NCBI GenBank assembly: GCA_937936615.1
Contig: CALDDN010000029.1
Location: 1-49,969, forward strand
Source: an uncultured Bacteroidia bacterium
GTDB lineage: Bacteria; Bacteroidota; Bacteroidia; J057; CALDDN01
Length of the DNA: 49,969 bases
Direction of reading: 5' to 3'
Shown here: in pieces, positions 1-9,518 of the stretch
How the letters are laid out: the number at the start of each line of letters is the position of its first letter
Position numbering within the stretch: position 1 is the stretch's first letter
Notes under the pieces: generated by a model
The model's database searches: none
The model's input: the letters and a program-made list of their open reading frames with translations, nothing else
What the model was told of the DNA's origin: nothing
Program-made: the position numbers and the translations under genes

Positions 1-699
1 CGCGGACGTCCCGGACAGAAAGCACTCTTCTATCCCGACAACCATAAGCTCGAAGCCGTCTGGACGGTCATTCCGGCCATCGGTATATCGGTCATGGTCA
101 TCTACGGTGTTACCATCTGGACGCATATCAACGACCCCGCACACGCCGAGGGGCCTGATGTCATCAATCTGGAAATAGTAGGCGAACAGTTCCAGTGGCG
201 GCTTCGCTACCCGGGTCAGGACAAGCAGCTGGGCAAGCACGAGTTCCGTCTCATTTCAGCCGAAAATCCGGTGGGGGTGGATACCAAGGACGGCAAAGCG
301 ATGGACGATGTCGTACCCATTGCCAAGGAAATCCATCTGCCGGTCGGTGCAAAAGTCAACCTGAACATCCGCGCCAAAGACGTGCTCCACGGCGTGTACA
401 TGCCCCAGTTTCGGGTCAACCTCTACGCCGTACCCGGTGCGCCTGCCAACTTCGCCTTCAAGCCAACCAAAACCACGGCAGAAATGCGCAAAGAGACCGG
501 CAATCCCAATTTCAACTACGAATTGGCGTGCTCGCAGCTCTGCGGCTCGGCCCACTGGAACATGCGGGCGATTATTATCGTAGAGAGCCAGGAAGAATAC
601 AACAAGTGGCTGGCTGAACAGCCGACCATAGCCTCGATTATGATGCCATCGCCCCCCGCACTTGGCGAAGACGCCCAAGCTTCAGCCGTCCGCCCCTGA
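1..699 (+). CDS. coxB: Cytochrome c oxidase subunit II, 5' end truncated by the window
   Basis: Frame is open from base 1 (RGRPGQKALFYPDNHKLEAVWTVIPAIG...). CuA motif CSQLCGSAHWNM is present. Directly upstream of coxA. Confidence 0.95.
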   Translation, partial: RGRPGQKALFYPDNHKLEAVWTVIPAIGISVMVIYGVTIWTHINDPAHAEGPDVINLEIVGEQFQWRLRYPGQDKQLGKHEFRLISAENPVGVDTKDGKAMDDVVPIAKEIHLPVGAKVNLNIRAKDVLHGVYMPQFRVNLYAVPGAPANFAFKPTKTTAEMRKETGNPNFNYELACSQLCGSAHWNMRAIIIVESQEEYNKWLAEQPTIASIMMPSPPALGEDAQASAVRP

Positions 700-751
700 C
701 AACTCCCCAATTACTTGAAATAATCCTGAATCCTAATTTCAATCATATCCC

Positions 752-2734
752 ATGGCTGCAGAATTGACGCACGGCACCGCCACGGCCCACGACGTGCACG
801 CCGGCCATCATGCGCACGACGACCACGCGCATGAACACCACCACAAGGATACCTTCTGGACGAAGTACGTCTTCAGCCAGGACCACAAAATGATCGCCAA
901 GCAGTTCCTGATCACCGGCATGATCATGGGCTTTATTGGCGGTCTGATGTCGGTCATTTTTCGCATCCAGCTCGCCTATCCGGGCGAATCCTTTCCCATT
1001 CTGGAAAGTATTTTAGGCAAATGGGCACCGGGCGGCGTACTCGATCCCAATTTCTACATGGCTCTGGTAACGCTGCACGGTACGATCATGGTGTTTTTCG
1101 TACTGACGGCAGGCCTGAGCGGTACCTTCAGTAACCTGCTCATTCCGCTGCAAATCGGTGCGCGGGATATGGCCTCGCCTTTCATGAACATGCTCTCGTA
1201 CTGGTTTTTCTTCCTCTCGTCGGTGGTGATGATCATCTCGATCTTTATCGAGACAGGCCCTGCGGCTGCTGGCTGGACGGTCTATCCCCCGCTGAGTGCG
1301 CTGCCTCAAGCCATGCCGGGGTCGGGCCTGGGTATGACCCTCTGGCTGGTGAGTATGGTACTCTTCATTGCCTCGGTGCTGCTCGGTGGCCTGAACTACG
1401 TTACGACCGTCCTCAACATGCGCACCAAAGGCATGACCATGACCCGCATGCCGCTGACAGTTTGGGCCTTCCTGCTGACGGCTATCGTGGGCATTATTTC
1501 GTTCCCGGTGCTGGTCTCAGCCTGCGTGCTGCTGATTTTTGACCGCAGCCTGGGTACGAGCTTCTATCTGTCGGAAATCTATGTCTCGGGTATGCATCTG
1601 CCCAACGAGGGCGGCAGTGTGGTTCTTTACCAGCACCTGTTCTGGTTCCTGGGCCACCCCGAAGTATACATCATCCTGATGCCGGCCCTGGGCATCACCT
1701 CGCAGGTCATCGCGACCAATGCCCGCAAGCCCATTTTTGGCTACCGCGCCATGATCGGCTCGCTGCTTGGCATTTCGCTGCTCTCGTTCATCGTGTGGGG
1801 ACACCACATGTTCGTTTCGGGCATGAATCCGTTCCTGGGAACGATCTTCGTCATAGCTACAGTCATCATCGCCATTCCTTCGGCGGTCAAGACGTTCAAC
1901 TACCTGGCTACGCTCTGGCGGGGCAACCTGCAGTTTACACCGGCGATGATGTTTGCCGTGGGTCTGGTTTCGCTCTTCGTGGCGGGCGGTCTGACGGGCC
2001 TTTACCTGGCAAACGCCCCGATGGATGTGCCGCTGCACAACACCTACTTTGTAGTCGCGCACTTCCACATTGTGATGGGTGCCTCGGCCATGTTCGGGAT
2101 GTTCTCGGGCGTTTACCACTGGTTCCCGCGCATGTTCGGGCGCATGATGAACAAGCAGCTGGGCTACGTCCACTTCTGGCTGACCTTTGCCTCGGCCTAT
2201 CTGGTGTTTTTCCCGATGCACTTCATTGGTCTGGCCGGTGTTCCGCGTCGCTACTACGCCTTTACCGAGTTCGACCTCGGCTCCTATTTCATGGATCTGA
2301 ATGTCCTGATCACCATCGGGGCCATCATCGGCGTGGGGGCGCAGTTCATTTTTGCCTACAACTTTATCACGAGTGCCCTCTGGGGCCGTCGTGCACCTAA
2401 AAACCCCTGGAAATCGAACACCCTGGAGTGGACCGCTCCCGTCGAGCACCTGCACGGCAACTGGCCGGGGGAAATTCCGACGGTACACCGCTGGCCCTAC
2501 GACTACAGCCGTCCCGATGCGCCGGTCGACTACCTGCCCCAGCACATCAGCGACGAGCAGCTGGCCGCCGGCTACAAATACTGGCTGGAGGATCAGGACG
2601 AGAGCGATCACGGCTCCGGTGGCGGCGAACCCGATTCGCCGCCGGTAACCGATCCGCCGGTGGTTGACAAGACACCGGAACGGGTCTATCGCCGCCCCGA
2701 ATCGAGCGATCCGGCCTCCGAGGGCGCGGCCTGA
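752..2734 (+). CDS. coxA: Cytochrome c oxidase subunit I (heme-copper oxidase, A-type)
   Basis: 660 aa. HPEVYIILMPALGI, WGHHMFVSGMNP and HNTYFVVAHFHIVMG motifs. His-rich N-terminus and acidic/Pro-rich C-terminal tail. Confidence 0.97.
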   Translation: MAAELTHGTATAHDVHAGHHAHDDHAHEHHHKDTFWTKYVFSQDHKMIAKQFLITGMIMGFIGGLMSVIFRIQLAYPGESFPILESILGKWAPGGVLDPNFYMALVTLHGTIMVFFVLTAGLSGTFSNLLIPLQIGARDMASPFMNMLSYWFFFLSSVVMIISIFIETGPAAAGWTVYPPLSALPQAMPGSGLGMTLWLVSMVLFIASVLLGGLNYVTTVLNMRTKGMTMTRMPLTVWAFLLTAIVGIISFPVLVSACVLLIFDRSLGTSFYLSEIYVSGMHLPNEGGSVVLYQHLFWFLGHPEVYIILMPALGITSQVIATNARKPIFGYRAMIGSLLGISLLSFIVWGHHMFVSGMNPFLGTIFVIATVIIAIPSAVKTFNYLATLWRGNLQFTPAMMFAVGLVSLFVAGGLTGLYLANAPMDVPLHNTYFVVAHFHIVMGASAMFGMFSGVYHWFPRMFGRMMNKQLGYVHFWLTFASAYLVFFPMHFIGLAGVPRRYYAFTEFDLGSYFMDLNVLITIGAIIGVGAQFIFAYNFITSALWGRRAPKNPWKSNTLEWTAPVEHLHGNWPGEIPTVHRWPYDYSRPDAPVDYLPQHISDEQLAAGYKYWLEDQDESDHGSGGGEPDSPPVTDPPVVDKTPERVYRRPESSDPASEGAA

Positions 2735-2749
2735 ATCTGACACAAAAAC

Positions 2750-2776
2750 AAAGGGGGCGGCAACGCCCCTTTTTTT
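2750..2776 (+). terminator. Rho-independent terminator between coxA and ctaA
   Basis: AAAGGGGGCG-GCAA-CGCCCCTTT followed by T's: about 10-bp stem (one G-U), GCAA tetraloop, and a run of 7 T's that overlaps the 3' arm. Confidence 0.85.
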
Positions 2777-2787
2777 ACGCTCAATCC

Positions 2788-3834
2788 ATGTCCGAATCCA
2801 AAACAGTTTCTGCAGTGCCACGCGGCCTCTGGAGTGCGAGTTTTCGGGCGGCCCGCCTGACCGATGCCGCCGAACGCCGCTACCGGCTGGTGGGCCTGCT
2901 GACCATCGGTCTGGTTTTTCTGGTAATTCTGGCGGGTGGTATTGTGCGGGCAACGGGTAGCGGCATGGGCTGCCCCGACTGGCCCAAGTGCTTCGGCAGC
3001 TGGGTACCGCCCACGCACGAGAGCCAGCTTCCGTCCGACTACCAGACCCGCTACAACGTCCACGGCCACGGGGTCGAACCTTTCAACGCCGCCAAAACCT
3101 GGACCGAATACATCAACCGCCTGCTGGGGGCCCTGTCCGGAGTTTTGGTCTTTGGGCTGGTGCTGGCTGCCGTGCCGCTGCGCACGCGCACGCTCCTGCC
3201 ACTGGCCCTTGCGGGTATCGCCTTCGTGCTGATGGCCTTTCAGGGCTGGCTGGGAGCGCAGGTGGTCGATTCCAATCTGGCACCTTATATGGTGAGCCTG
3301 CATATGCTGGTGGCCCTTGTGATCCAGTTTATTCTGGTGGCGGCGGTGGCGTGGCGCACTACTCCCGTGCTGGATGTGCCTCTGCGTCGGCTGGGCCTGC
3401 TGCGGTCAGCTACGCTGGCCTTTCTGCTGCTGGTGCTGGCGCAGATTCTGCTGGGCACCCGGGTGCGTGAGGCCGTCGATGTGGCCGCCCTCGAAATTTC
3501 AGACCGGGCCGGCTGGGTCGATGGGCTGGGCCTCGTTTACTATGTGCATCGTTCTTTTTCGATCCTGCTGGTATCAGGGAGCGTGGGCTTGGGCTGGCTC
3601 CTGTATGAGTATACACGCCAGTTGGGACACCTGTACTACATGGTATCGGTTCTCTTTATGCTGCTGGCTGCAGAAGTGCTGCTGGGTGTTGTGCTGGCCT
3701 ACGCGGGCTTTCCGGCTTGGGCGCAGCCTTTGCACCTGCTTCTGGGCAGCGGGCTTGCGGTGGCGGTGTTCTTTATATTTATGGTACTTTTGAAGCAAAA
3801 ACAAAGTCCGACCAACCGAACAAATCCTCTTTGA
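2788..3834 (+). CDS. ctaA: Heme A synthase, COX15/CtaA family
   Basis: Multi-TM protein with GGIVRATGSGMGCPDWPKCFG motif; location in cox cluster. Confidence 0.93.
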   Translation: MSESKTVSAVPRGLWSASFRAARLTDAAERRYRLVGLLTIGLVFLVILAGGIVRATGSGMGCPDWPKCFGSWVPPTHESQLPSDYQTRYNVHGHGVEPFNAAKTWTEYINRLLGALSGVLVFGLVLAAVPLRTRTLLPLALAGIAFVLMAFQGWLGAQVVDSNLAPYMVSLHMLVALVIQFILVAAVAWRTTPVLDVPLRRLGLLRSATLAFLLLVLAQILLGTRVREAVDVAALEISDRAGWVDGLGLVYYVHRSFSILLVSGSVGLGWLLYEYTRQLGHLYYMVSVLFMLLAAEVLLGVVLAYAGFPAWAQPLHLLLGSGLAVAVFFIFMVLLKQKQSPTNRTNPL

Positions 3835-3852
3835 TCCCAATTTGATCAGCCT

Positions 3853-4758
3853 GTGTTGAACGATAAAACACTGGAGCCTGCAGCTGCCGCAACGGTGGGC
3901 CTGCGGGTCTCGGATTATGTGCAGCTAGGCAAGCTGCGGCTCTCGCTCGTTGTCGTCTTCTCGGCGGGCATGGCCTATCTCATCGGCTCGCCCGAACCAA
4001 CCGACTGGCTGGGCTTTCTGGCCCTGATATTCGGGGGGCTGTTGGTAACCCTGTCGGCCAATGCGTGGAACGAATTGATCGAAATCCGCACCGATGCCCT
4101 GATGGCCCGCACGGCCCAACGCCCGCTGCCGACGCGCCGCATGGCCCGTCGCGATGCCGTTCTCTTTGGACTGGGAGCGGGCCTGCTGGGGCTGCTGACC
4201 CTTGCCTTGGGGGCCAATCTGCTGTGTGGGGTGCTGGCCCTGCTCTCACTGCTGCTCTATGCAGCGGTCTATACCCCGCTCAAGCGGGTAGGGTCGATCT
4301 GCGTGCTGGTTGGGGCGGTGCCGGGTGCATTGCCAGTGGTGATTGGCTGGGCAGCAGCGCGGGGCAGTCTGGGACCCGAAGCCTGGCTGCTCTTTGCGCT
4401 GCAGTTTGTGTGGCAGCTGCCCCATTTTTTTGCCATTGCCTGGCTGGCGCACGACGAATACCGCAAGGCGGGTTTCTCGATGCTGCCCTGGGGCGGTTCG
4501 CGCAGCGATTTGAATGCGCTGACGGTGCTGCTCTACACACTCCTGCTGTTGCCGCTGGCCTGGATGCCGCAGGAAATCGGCCTGACGGGTCAGGGCGCAA
4601 CCTATGCCCTGCTCTCTTTTGGCCTGCTTTTCACGGTGCAGGCCATTGGTCTGTGGGCGTACCAGACGCGCCGTTCGGCTCTGCAGCTCATGTTCGGATC
4701 GTTTCTCTACTTGCCCGCTGCACTCATCTCCATTCTGCTGGATCGAACGAACCTCTGA
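3853..4758 (+). CDS. ctaB: Protoheme IX farnesyltransferase (heme O synthase)
   Basis: UbiA-type signature NAWNELIEIRTDALMARTAQRPLPTRRM; multi-TM; GTG start; adjacent to ctaA. Confidence 0.92.
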   Translation: MLNDKTLEPAAAATVGLRVSDYVQLGKLRLSLVVVFSAGMAYLIGSPEPTDWLGFLALIFGGLLVTLSANAWNELIEIRTDALMARTAQRPLPTRRMARRDAVLFGLGAGLLGLLTLALGANLLCGVLALLSLLLYAAVYTPLKRVGSICVLVGAVPGALPVVIGWAAARGSLGPEAWLLFALQFVWQLPHFFAIAWLAHDEYRKAGFSMLPWGGSRSDLNALTVLLYTLLLLPLAWMPQEIGLTGQGATYALLSFGLLFTVQAIGLWAYQTRRSALQLMFGSFLYLPAALISILLDRTNL

Positions 4759-4768
4759 TCCGCAGGAC

Positions 4769-4800
4769 TTGTTTTATTGACTGACCCGATTTAATTTTTG
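4769..4800 (+). promoter_or_regulatory. Putative Bacteroidota-type promoter (-33 TTG / -7 TAnnTTTG-like) just upstream of coxC
   Basis: TTG (4769-4771), 20 nt, TAATTTTTG (4792-4800), then TACC before ATG 4805. The -7 element has one extra base relative to consensus. Confidence 0.45.
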
Positions 4801-4804
4801 TACC

Positions 4805-5434
4805 ATGAGCCTGAGCCTCTCCACCAACCTGGCCGCCGAAGACCCGCGCCGCAGCTATGCCGTACGGTTCCTGATGATGTTGTACATCTTTTCGATGGTC
4901 ATGATTTTTGCCGGTTTCACCAGTGCAATGATCGTGAGCATGAACGACAATATGCGCAACCAGTCGTGGCAGCATTTTACGATGCCGCTCACCTTTGGCC
5001 TGAGTACCGTGGTGGCCATAGCCAGCAGCCTGACTTTCTGGTGGGCCTACCGTGCCGCCAAGCGCGACCGCCTAGCCCAAATCAACCAAGGTCTGGTCGC
5101 TACCCTGGTGCTGGCCGTGCTGTTTCTGGCCCTGCAGTACATCGGCTTTGGCGAGCTTTACGAAGCAGGAGTCCGTTTTGTGGATAACAGTGCCAAATTA
5201 GGCACCAACGTCAAAGTCAACAACGTATCCGGTTCGTTTTTTCTGCTGCTGACGGGGGCGCATGCCGCCCACATCGTCGCAGGCATCGTGGTACTGATCG
5301 TGCAGATCATTCGCGCACTGATGTTCCGGATCAATGCCCGCCGTACGCAGGGCCTGTACCTGGCTGGGCTGTTCTGGCACGCGCTAACCGTTCTCTGGAT
5401 TTATTTGTTCGTCTTTCTGTCGGTTATTTATTGA
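4805..5434 (+). CDS. coxC: Cytochrome c oxidase subunit III (first copy)
   Basis: 209 aa multi-TM COX3-like protein; motifs LTGAHAAHIVAGI and LFWHALTVLWIYLFVFLSVIY. Confidence 0.88.
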   Translation: MSLSLSTNLAAEDPRRSYAVRFLMMLYIFSMVMIFAGFTSAMIVSMNDNMRNQSWQHFTMPLTFGLSTVVAIASSLTFWWAYRAAKRDRLAQINQGLVATLVLAVLFLALQYIGFGELYEAGVRFVDNSAKLGTNVKVNNVSGSFFLLLTGAHAAHIVAGIVVLIVQIIRALMFRINARRTQGLYLAGLFWHALTVLWIYLFVFLSVIY

Positions 5435-5500
5435 GAGCGATTGATAAAAAGACCCCATTGCTTAATTTAGCTTGCTGAATTTATCGGCACCCTCAGAATC

Positions 5501-6229
5501 ATGGCCACTACAACGCTGACTCCCCAATCGCATTCTTCCGAACCCAAGGACTTGCAAGGCCCGTGGCAAGGTGGCGACGTGCTGCCCTTCGGCTCGCGCT
5601 ACGGCAAGCTGATGATGTGGTTCTTCCTGCTTTCGGACGCCTTCACGTTCTCGGGGCTGCTGGTCTCCTATGGCCTGCTGCGCTACAGCCACGAGTACTG
5701 GCCCAACCCTGAAAAAGTTTTCTCCTCATTCCCGGGCATTGCAGACTACGGCTGGCCTCTCGTTTTTGTAGGTCTGATGACTTTCATCCTCATCATGTCC
5801 AGCGTAACGATGGTACTGGCAGTCGATGCGGGCCATAAACGCGACCAGAACAAGGTTACTCTCTACCTGTTCCTTACCATTCTGGGTGGCATCGCTTTTC
5901 TGGGCTGCCAGGCTGCCGAATGGACCCATATGATCATGGAAGGCGCAACGCTAAGCAGGAACCCCTTCGGGCCAAACTTTGACCCCGCCAACCACGTGCT
6001 TGACTTCAATAGCCCCCAAGTATTTGCCCAGCTTTTCTTTGGTATCACCGGTTTTCACGGTGCGCACGTATTCAGTGGCGTGATCATTCTGCTGGTGATT
6101 TTCAATAATGTCGTCAAAGGGGTTTACCAGCGCACCGGCGACTACGAAATGGTTGAAAAGGTCGGCCTCTATTGGCACTTTGTCGACCTGGTTTGGGTAT
6201 TCGTTTTCACCCTTTTCTATCTGATCTGA
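5501..6229 (+). CDS. Cytochrome c oxidase subunit III (second copy)
   Basis: 242 aa; FFGITGFHGAHVFSGVI and VGLYWHFVDLVWVFVFTLFYLI are typical COX3 motifs. Confidence 0.93.
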   Translation: MATTTLTPQSHSSEPKDLQGPWQGGDVLPFGSRYGKLMMWFFLLSDAFTFSGLLVSYGLLRYSHEYWPNPEKVFSSFPGIADYGWPLVFVGLMTFILIMSSVTMVLAVDAGHKRDQNKVTLYLFLTILGGIAFLGCQAAEWTHMIMEGATLSRNPFGPNFDPANHVLDFNSPQVFAQLFFGITGFHGAHVFSGVIILLVIFNNVVKGVYQRTGDYEMVEKVGLYWHFVDLVWVFVFTLFYLI

Positions 6230-6274
6230 TCTGGTTGCTGAATATCCTTTATCTGACCTCAATCTAACCCTGAT

Positions 6275-6631
6275 ATGGAACACAGCGCAGCACACGGCCC
6301 CTCGGGCGACCACAGCCACGGCGGCGACCACCTCGAAGCGCACGGCTCGGTCTTCAAGCGCATCTGGGTACCGTTTTTCATTCTCTTCGGTCTGACGGCT
6401 CTCGAATTCCTGATTGCCTTCACCATGCCAAGCGGCCTGCTCCGTACCATCATCTTCCTGTTCCTGACCGTTCTCAAGGCTTTCTACATCATCGCCTACT
6501 TCATGCACATGAAGTTCGAGCGCATCGGCCTGGTTTATTCGGTCGGAATTCCCTTTCTGTTTGTCGTCTACCTGGTGATCTTGCTGCTCGTCGAAGGCGG
6601 CTACATCTACAATAACACGTATGGCGGATGA
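6275..6631 (+). CDS. Cytochrome c oxidase subunit IV-like (prokaryotic)
   Basis: 118 aa, three predicted TM segments, His-rich N-terminus, FLTVLKAFYIIAYFMHMKFE motif; position after subunit III. Confidence 0.85.
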   Translation: MEHSAAHGPSGDHSHGGDHLEAHGSVFKRIWVPFFILFGLTALEFLIAFTMPSGLLRTIIFLFLTVLKAFYIIAYFMHMKFERIGLVYSVGIPFLFVVYLVILLLVEGGYIYNNTYGG

Positions 6632-7322
6632 CGCGCCAGACGGCGGTAACCTGCTCAAAGCTCGATTCAAGTTTTTCGCAGCCCTCATCATCCTGCTGCT
6701 TCCGCTGCTGATCTGGTTTATCATCGCCCAGTTCGGCGAAACGCGCTGCAAGCCCCTGATGATGGTCCACAACTACCTGCCCTCCGGCGACTCCGTAGCC
6801 CATACACTGCCCCGCTTTCAGCTGATCAACCAGCGGGGCGAGCCTTTCACCGACGATTCACTCCGCGGATACTATCACGTGGCAAGTTTCATCTTCACCA
6901 CCTGCCCCGGTATCTGCATACCCATCACCGAGCACTTCGTCAGGCTTCAGGAAAAAGTCAAAGACGCTCCCGAGGTGCGCTTGGTATCCTACAGCGTCGA
7001 TCCTGAAACCGATACCCCCGAGGTGTTGCGCAAATACGCCAACAAACACGCAGCCATCCCCTACAAGTGGACGTTCCTCACCGGCCCCGATTCGGTCATC
7101 CTGAGCGTGGTACGCGACGGCTACAAACAGTCGGCCCTCAAAACCCCCGACGGCCCCGAAAAGGTAACGCACTCCGGATTCCTCGTGCTGGTCGACAAGG
7201 ACTTGCGTCCCCGAGGCTTCTACGATGTGCTCAACCCGCAGATCGGCAAAAAAGAGTTTGAACGGCTTGTCGAAGAAATCAACGTGCTGGGCTGCGAGTA
7301 CAACGCCCGCAAATCGGACTGA
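6621..7322 (+). CDS. SCO1/SenC family copper chaperone
   Basis: Thioredoxin-like fold with FTTCPGICIPITEHF (CxxxC). Overlaps the coxIV stop by 11 bp. Confidence 0.93.
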   Translation: MADDAPDGGNLLKARFKFFAALIILLLPLLIWFIIAQFGETRCKPLMMVHNYLPSGDSVAHTLPRFQLINQRGEPFTDDSLRGYYHVASFIFTTCPGICIPITEHFVRLQEKVKDAPEVRLVSYSVDPETDTPEVLRKYANKHAAIPYKWTFLTGPDSVILSVVRDGYKQSALKTPDGPEKVTHSGFLVLVDKDLRPRGFYDVLNPQIGKKEFERLVEEINVLGCEYNARKSD

Positions 7323-7373
7323 ACGGGAATCTGAAACCGCCCGCCGGCGTTAGAATTGATAATCACTTCGACC

Positions 7374-7904
7374 ATGACCGACCGTATCTACCTGCCTCTG
7401 ATCGGTACCATTTCGGTACTGGTTCCCATCGTAGTGGCTCTTCTGCTTTACATCCCGCCCCAAGGGTTGTTCGTCGACAGCTTCAACGTCCGGCTCCTGC
7501 CCCTGCTCAACGCCTGCCTCAATAGCGCGGTGAGCATCCTGCTGGTGGCAGGCTTCATTTTCATCCGCCGCCGCCAGATTGCCTACCACCGCACCTGCAT
7601 GATCTCGGCCTTTATCCTATCGGCCCTGTTTCTGATCTCGTACGTGCTTTACCACCTGCAGACCGAATCGACCCCTTACGGGGGCGAGGGGGCCATCCGG
7701 TATGTATACTTTTTTGTTCTGCTGACGCACATCGTGCTGGCGGCGGGCGTGCTGCCACTGATCCTGCTGTCGGTGTACCGCGGCCTGGCGGGCCACTACG
7801 CCCAGCACCGGCGCATCGCCCGCTGGACCTTCCCGCTTTGGCTTTATGTCTCGGTAACGGGGGTGGTGGTCTACCTGATGATCTCGCCTTATTATCCGGC
7901 CTGA
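7374..7904 (+). CDS. DUF420 family membrane protein (oxidase-associated)
   Basis: Four or more TM helices; RRRQIAYHRTCMISAF and HRRIARWTFPLWLYVSVTGVVVYLMI are DUF420-like. ORF track starts at TTG 7356; ATG 7374 preferred. Confidence 0.8.
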   Translation: MTDRIYLPLIGTISVLVPIVVALLLYIPPQGLFVDSFNVRLLPLLNACLNSAVSILLVAGFIFIRRRQIAYHRTCMISAFILSALFLISYVLYHLQTESTPYGGEGAIRYVYFFVLLTHIVLAAGVLPLILLSVYRGLAGHYAQHRRIARWTFPLWLYVSVTGVVVYLMISPYYPA

Positions 7905-7908
7905 GGCC

Positions 7909-9363
7909 CTAGCGGCCCGTGTCCAGTACCTGACGGGCCACCCGCTGGCCACTCTCGATGGCTCCATGCACGGTGGCATAATAACCGCCGTTGTGGGTGT
8001 GCTCACCTGCAAAAAACAGCGAGTCGCGCACCGGCTGCTCGAATGCCATGGCCACGCCCGACGAACCCACCGAGGGATACGAGTACGCCCCGCCAATCCA
8101 TTCCTCAGCCGACCAGTCCATCCAGATGTGAGCTTCGAGGTTGTCGGTGGCCTTGCCCGGGCCGAACATCGTATCCAAATCCTGCAGGATGCGTTGCACC
8201 CCCGCGCTCTCGCCGGCAGCGATGAGACTCTCGGCCAGCTCACCATGTACGAAGGCTGTCAGGTAGCGGTCTTCGCGTCCGCGGCCTACGGCAGTCGCCC
8301 AGTATTCGGGTATGGGGCCTGCGCCGTAAATCGAACCGGTATTGGGCTGCCAGAAGCCCCTCCGGAATTTGAGAATGACTTTCATGCCCGGGTCCATGCC
8401 CAGGCGGGCAATTGCGTTGCGGATACCTTCGGGCAGGCCCGGCTCAAAATTGATTTTATTGGCTTTGAGCACCGCCAGTGGAGCCGTAACGATGACGCGA
8501 CGGTGGTTGAAGACACGGCCTTGGCGGTCGCGCAGCTCCACTGAACCGTCTTCGGCCAGGCGCACGTTGACAATGGGCGTGTTGCCCTGCACCAGCGGCA
8601 GCACCGATTCGAACTTGCGCTGCAGCACCTGCTGCATCGACTGGTCGGCCAGCAAAGCATCGGCTCCCGGATCGACACGGTTGGCATCGGCATCGACGCG
8701 GGCCTTGATACCGATGCGGCGCAGCGAGGTACCGTATTCGTTGGCCAGCACGGCGTTAAGCCAGGGCAGGGTGATGTCGGCCATGCCGCGTCCGCGCACC
8801 AGATCGAACATCGACTGGTCGGCACCACCCCATTCGTCGAGGTCTTCCAGCTCCTCGAACAGGGCCTGAGCCTGAGCAAACTCACGAACGGTTGCGGCCT
8901 GCTCCTCCGACCGCAGCAGTGGCGGCAGGAAGATGTAGTCCGTCCCTTCGATATCGACGTAGCGAGCACCGGCCTCGCGGACATAGCGACCGAGGATCGA
9001 ATTGACTCCGTGGACTTCCTCGGCTCCCAGTTCGACCGGAAAATCGGCCCAACGCGTGAGGCTGCGCACGCGCCCGCCCCAGGTGTTGGCAGCTTCGTAG
9101 ACTTTGACTTCGACCCCGCGGGCACGCAGGTCGAGGGCCGCCTGTAGACCTGCCGCACCGGCTCCGATGATGGCTACCGAGCCAACTTTGGCCGGATCGA
9201 CCGGAGTACTCGGTCCTGGGGCGGGCTTGTCTTCCTCGTCGTCGCCCGAACAACCGCCCAGCAGCAGGCTGGGGGCAAGCATCAGACCCGTTGCACCCAA
9301 GGTCAAGGAGTGCAGGAAGCGGCGACGACTCCACCTTTCATCCAAGTGTGGGTTATTCTTCAT
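7909..9363 (-). CDS. Flavin-containing amine oxidase/NAD(P)-binding protein with Tat-like signal and lipobox
   Basis: WSRRRFLHSLTLGATGLMLAPSLLLGGC (Tat twin-Arg plus lipobox), VAIIGAGAAGLQAALDLRARGVEVKVYEA (Rossmann FAD), C-terminal LFFAGEHTHNGGYYATVHGAIESGQRVA. Confidence 0.92.
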   Translation of the reverse strand: MKNNPHLDERWSRRRFLHSLTLGATGLMLAPSLLLGGCSGDDEEDKPAPGPSTPVDPAKVGSVAIIGAGAAGLQAALDLRARGVEVKVYEAANTWGGRVRSLTRWADFPVELGAEEVHGVNSILGRYVREAGARYVDIEGTDYIFLPPLLRSEEQAATVREFAQAQALFEELEDLDEWGGADQSMFDLVRGRGMADITLPWLNAVLANEYGTSLRRIGIKARVDADANRVDPGADALLADQSMQQVLQRKFESVLPLVQGNTPIVNVRLAEDGSVELRDRQGRVFNHRRVIVTAPLAVLKANKINFEPGLPEGIRNAIARLGMDPGMKVILKFRRGFWQPNTGSIYGAGPIPEYWATAVGRGREDRYLTAFVHGELAESLIAAGESAGVQRILQDLDTMFGPGKATDNLEAHIWMDWSAEEWIGGAYSYPSVGSSGVAMAFEQPVRDSLFFAGEHTHNGGYYATVHGAIESGQRVARQVLDTGR

Positions 9364-9486
9364 GAGGCAATATAATCGATCAGGCGACTAAATTTTGTTC
9401 CAATTCGATGAGATGAAAAAAGCCGGCCCCGAAGCCGAGCAGATTACCGGTCAATCAAAGCTCAGCTTCCGAAACATCCAGGTAGC

Positions 9487-9507
9487 TGGTTTTTAGAATA
9501 AAAACCA
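9487..9507 (-). terminator. Possible terminator hairpin downstream of the photolyase gene
   Basis: Perfect 8-bp inverted repeat TGGTTTTT-AGAAT-AAAAACCA, 12 nt past the stop of the minus-strand photolyase. AT-rich stem, no separate T tract. Confidence 0.4.
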
Positions 9508-9518
9508 AACTCCGAGTT

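Noticed and set aside
1517-2953. 478-aa minus-strand ORF across coxA
   Set aside because: Antisense shadow ORF, Arg/His-rich, no domain; crosses the coxA terminator.
7898-7908. Palindrome GGCC-TGA-GGCC at the convergent DUF420/amine oxidase junction
   Set aside because: Four-bp arms are too short to mean much in GC-rich DNA.
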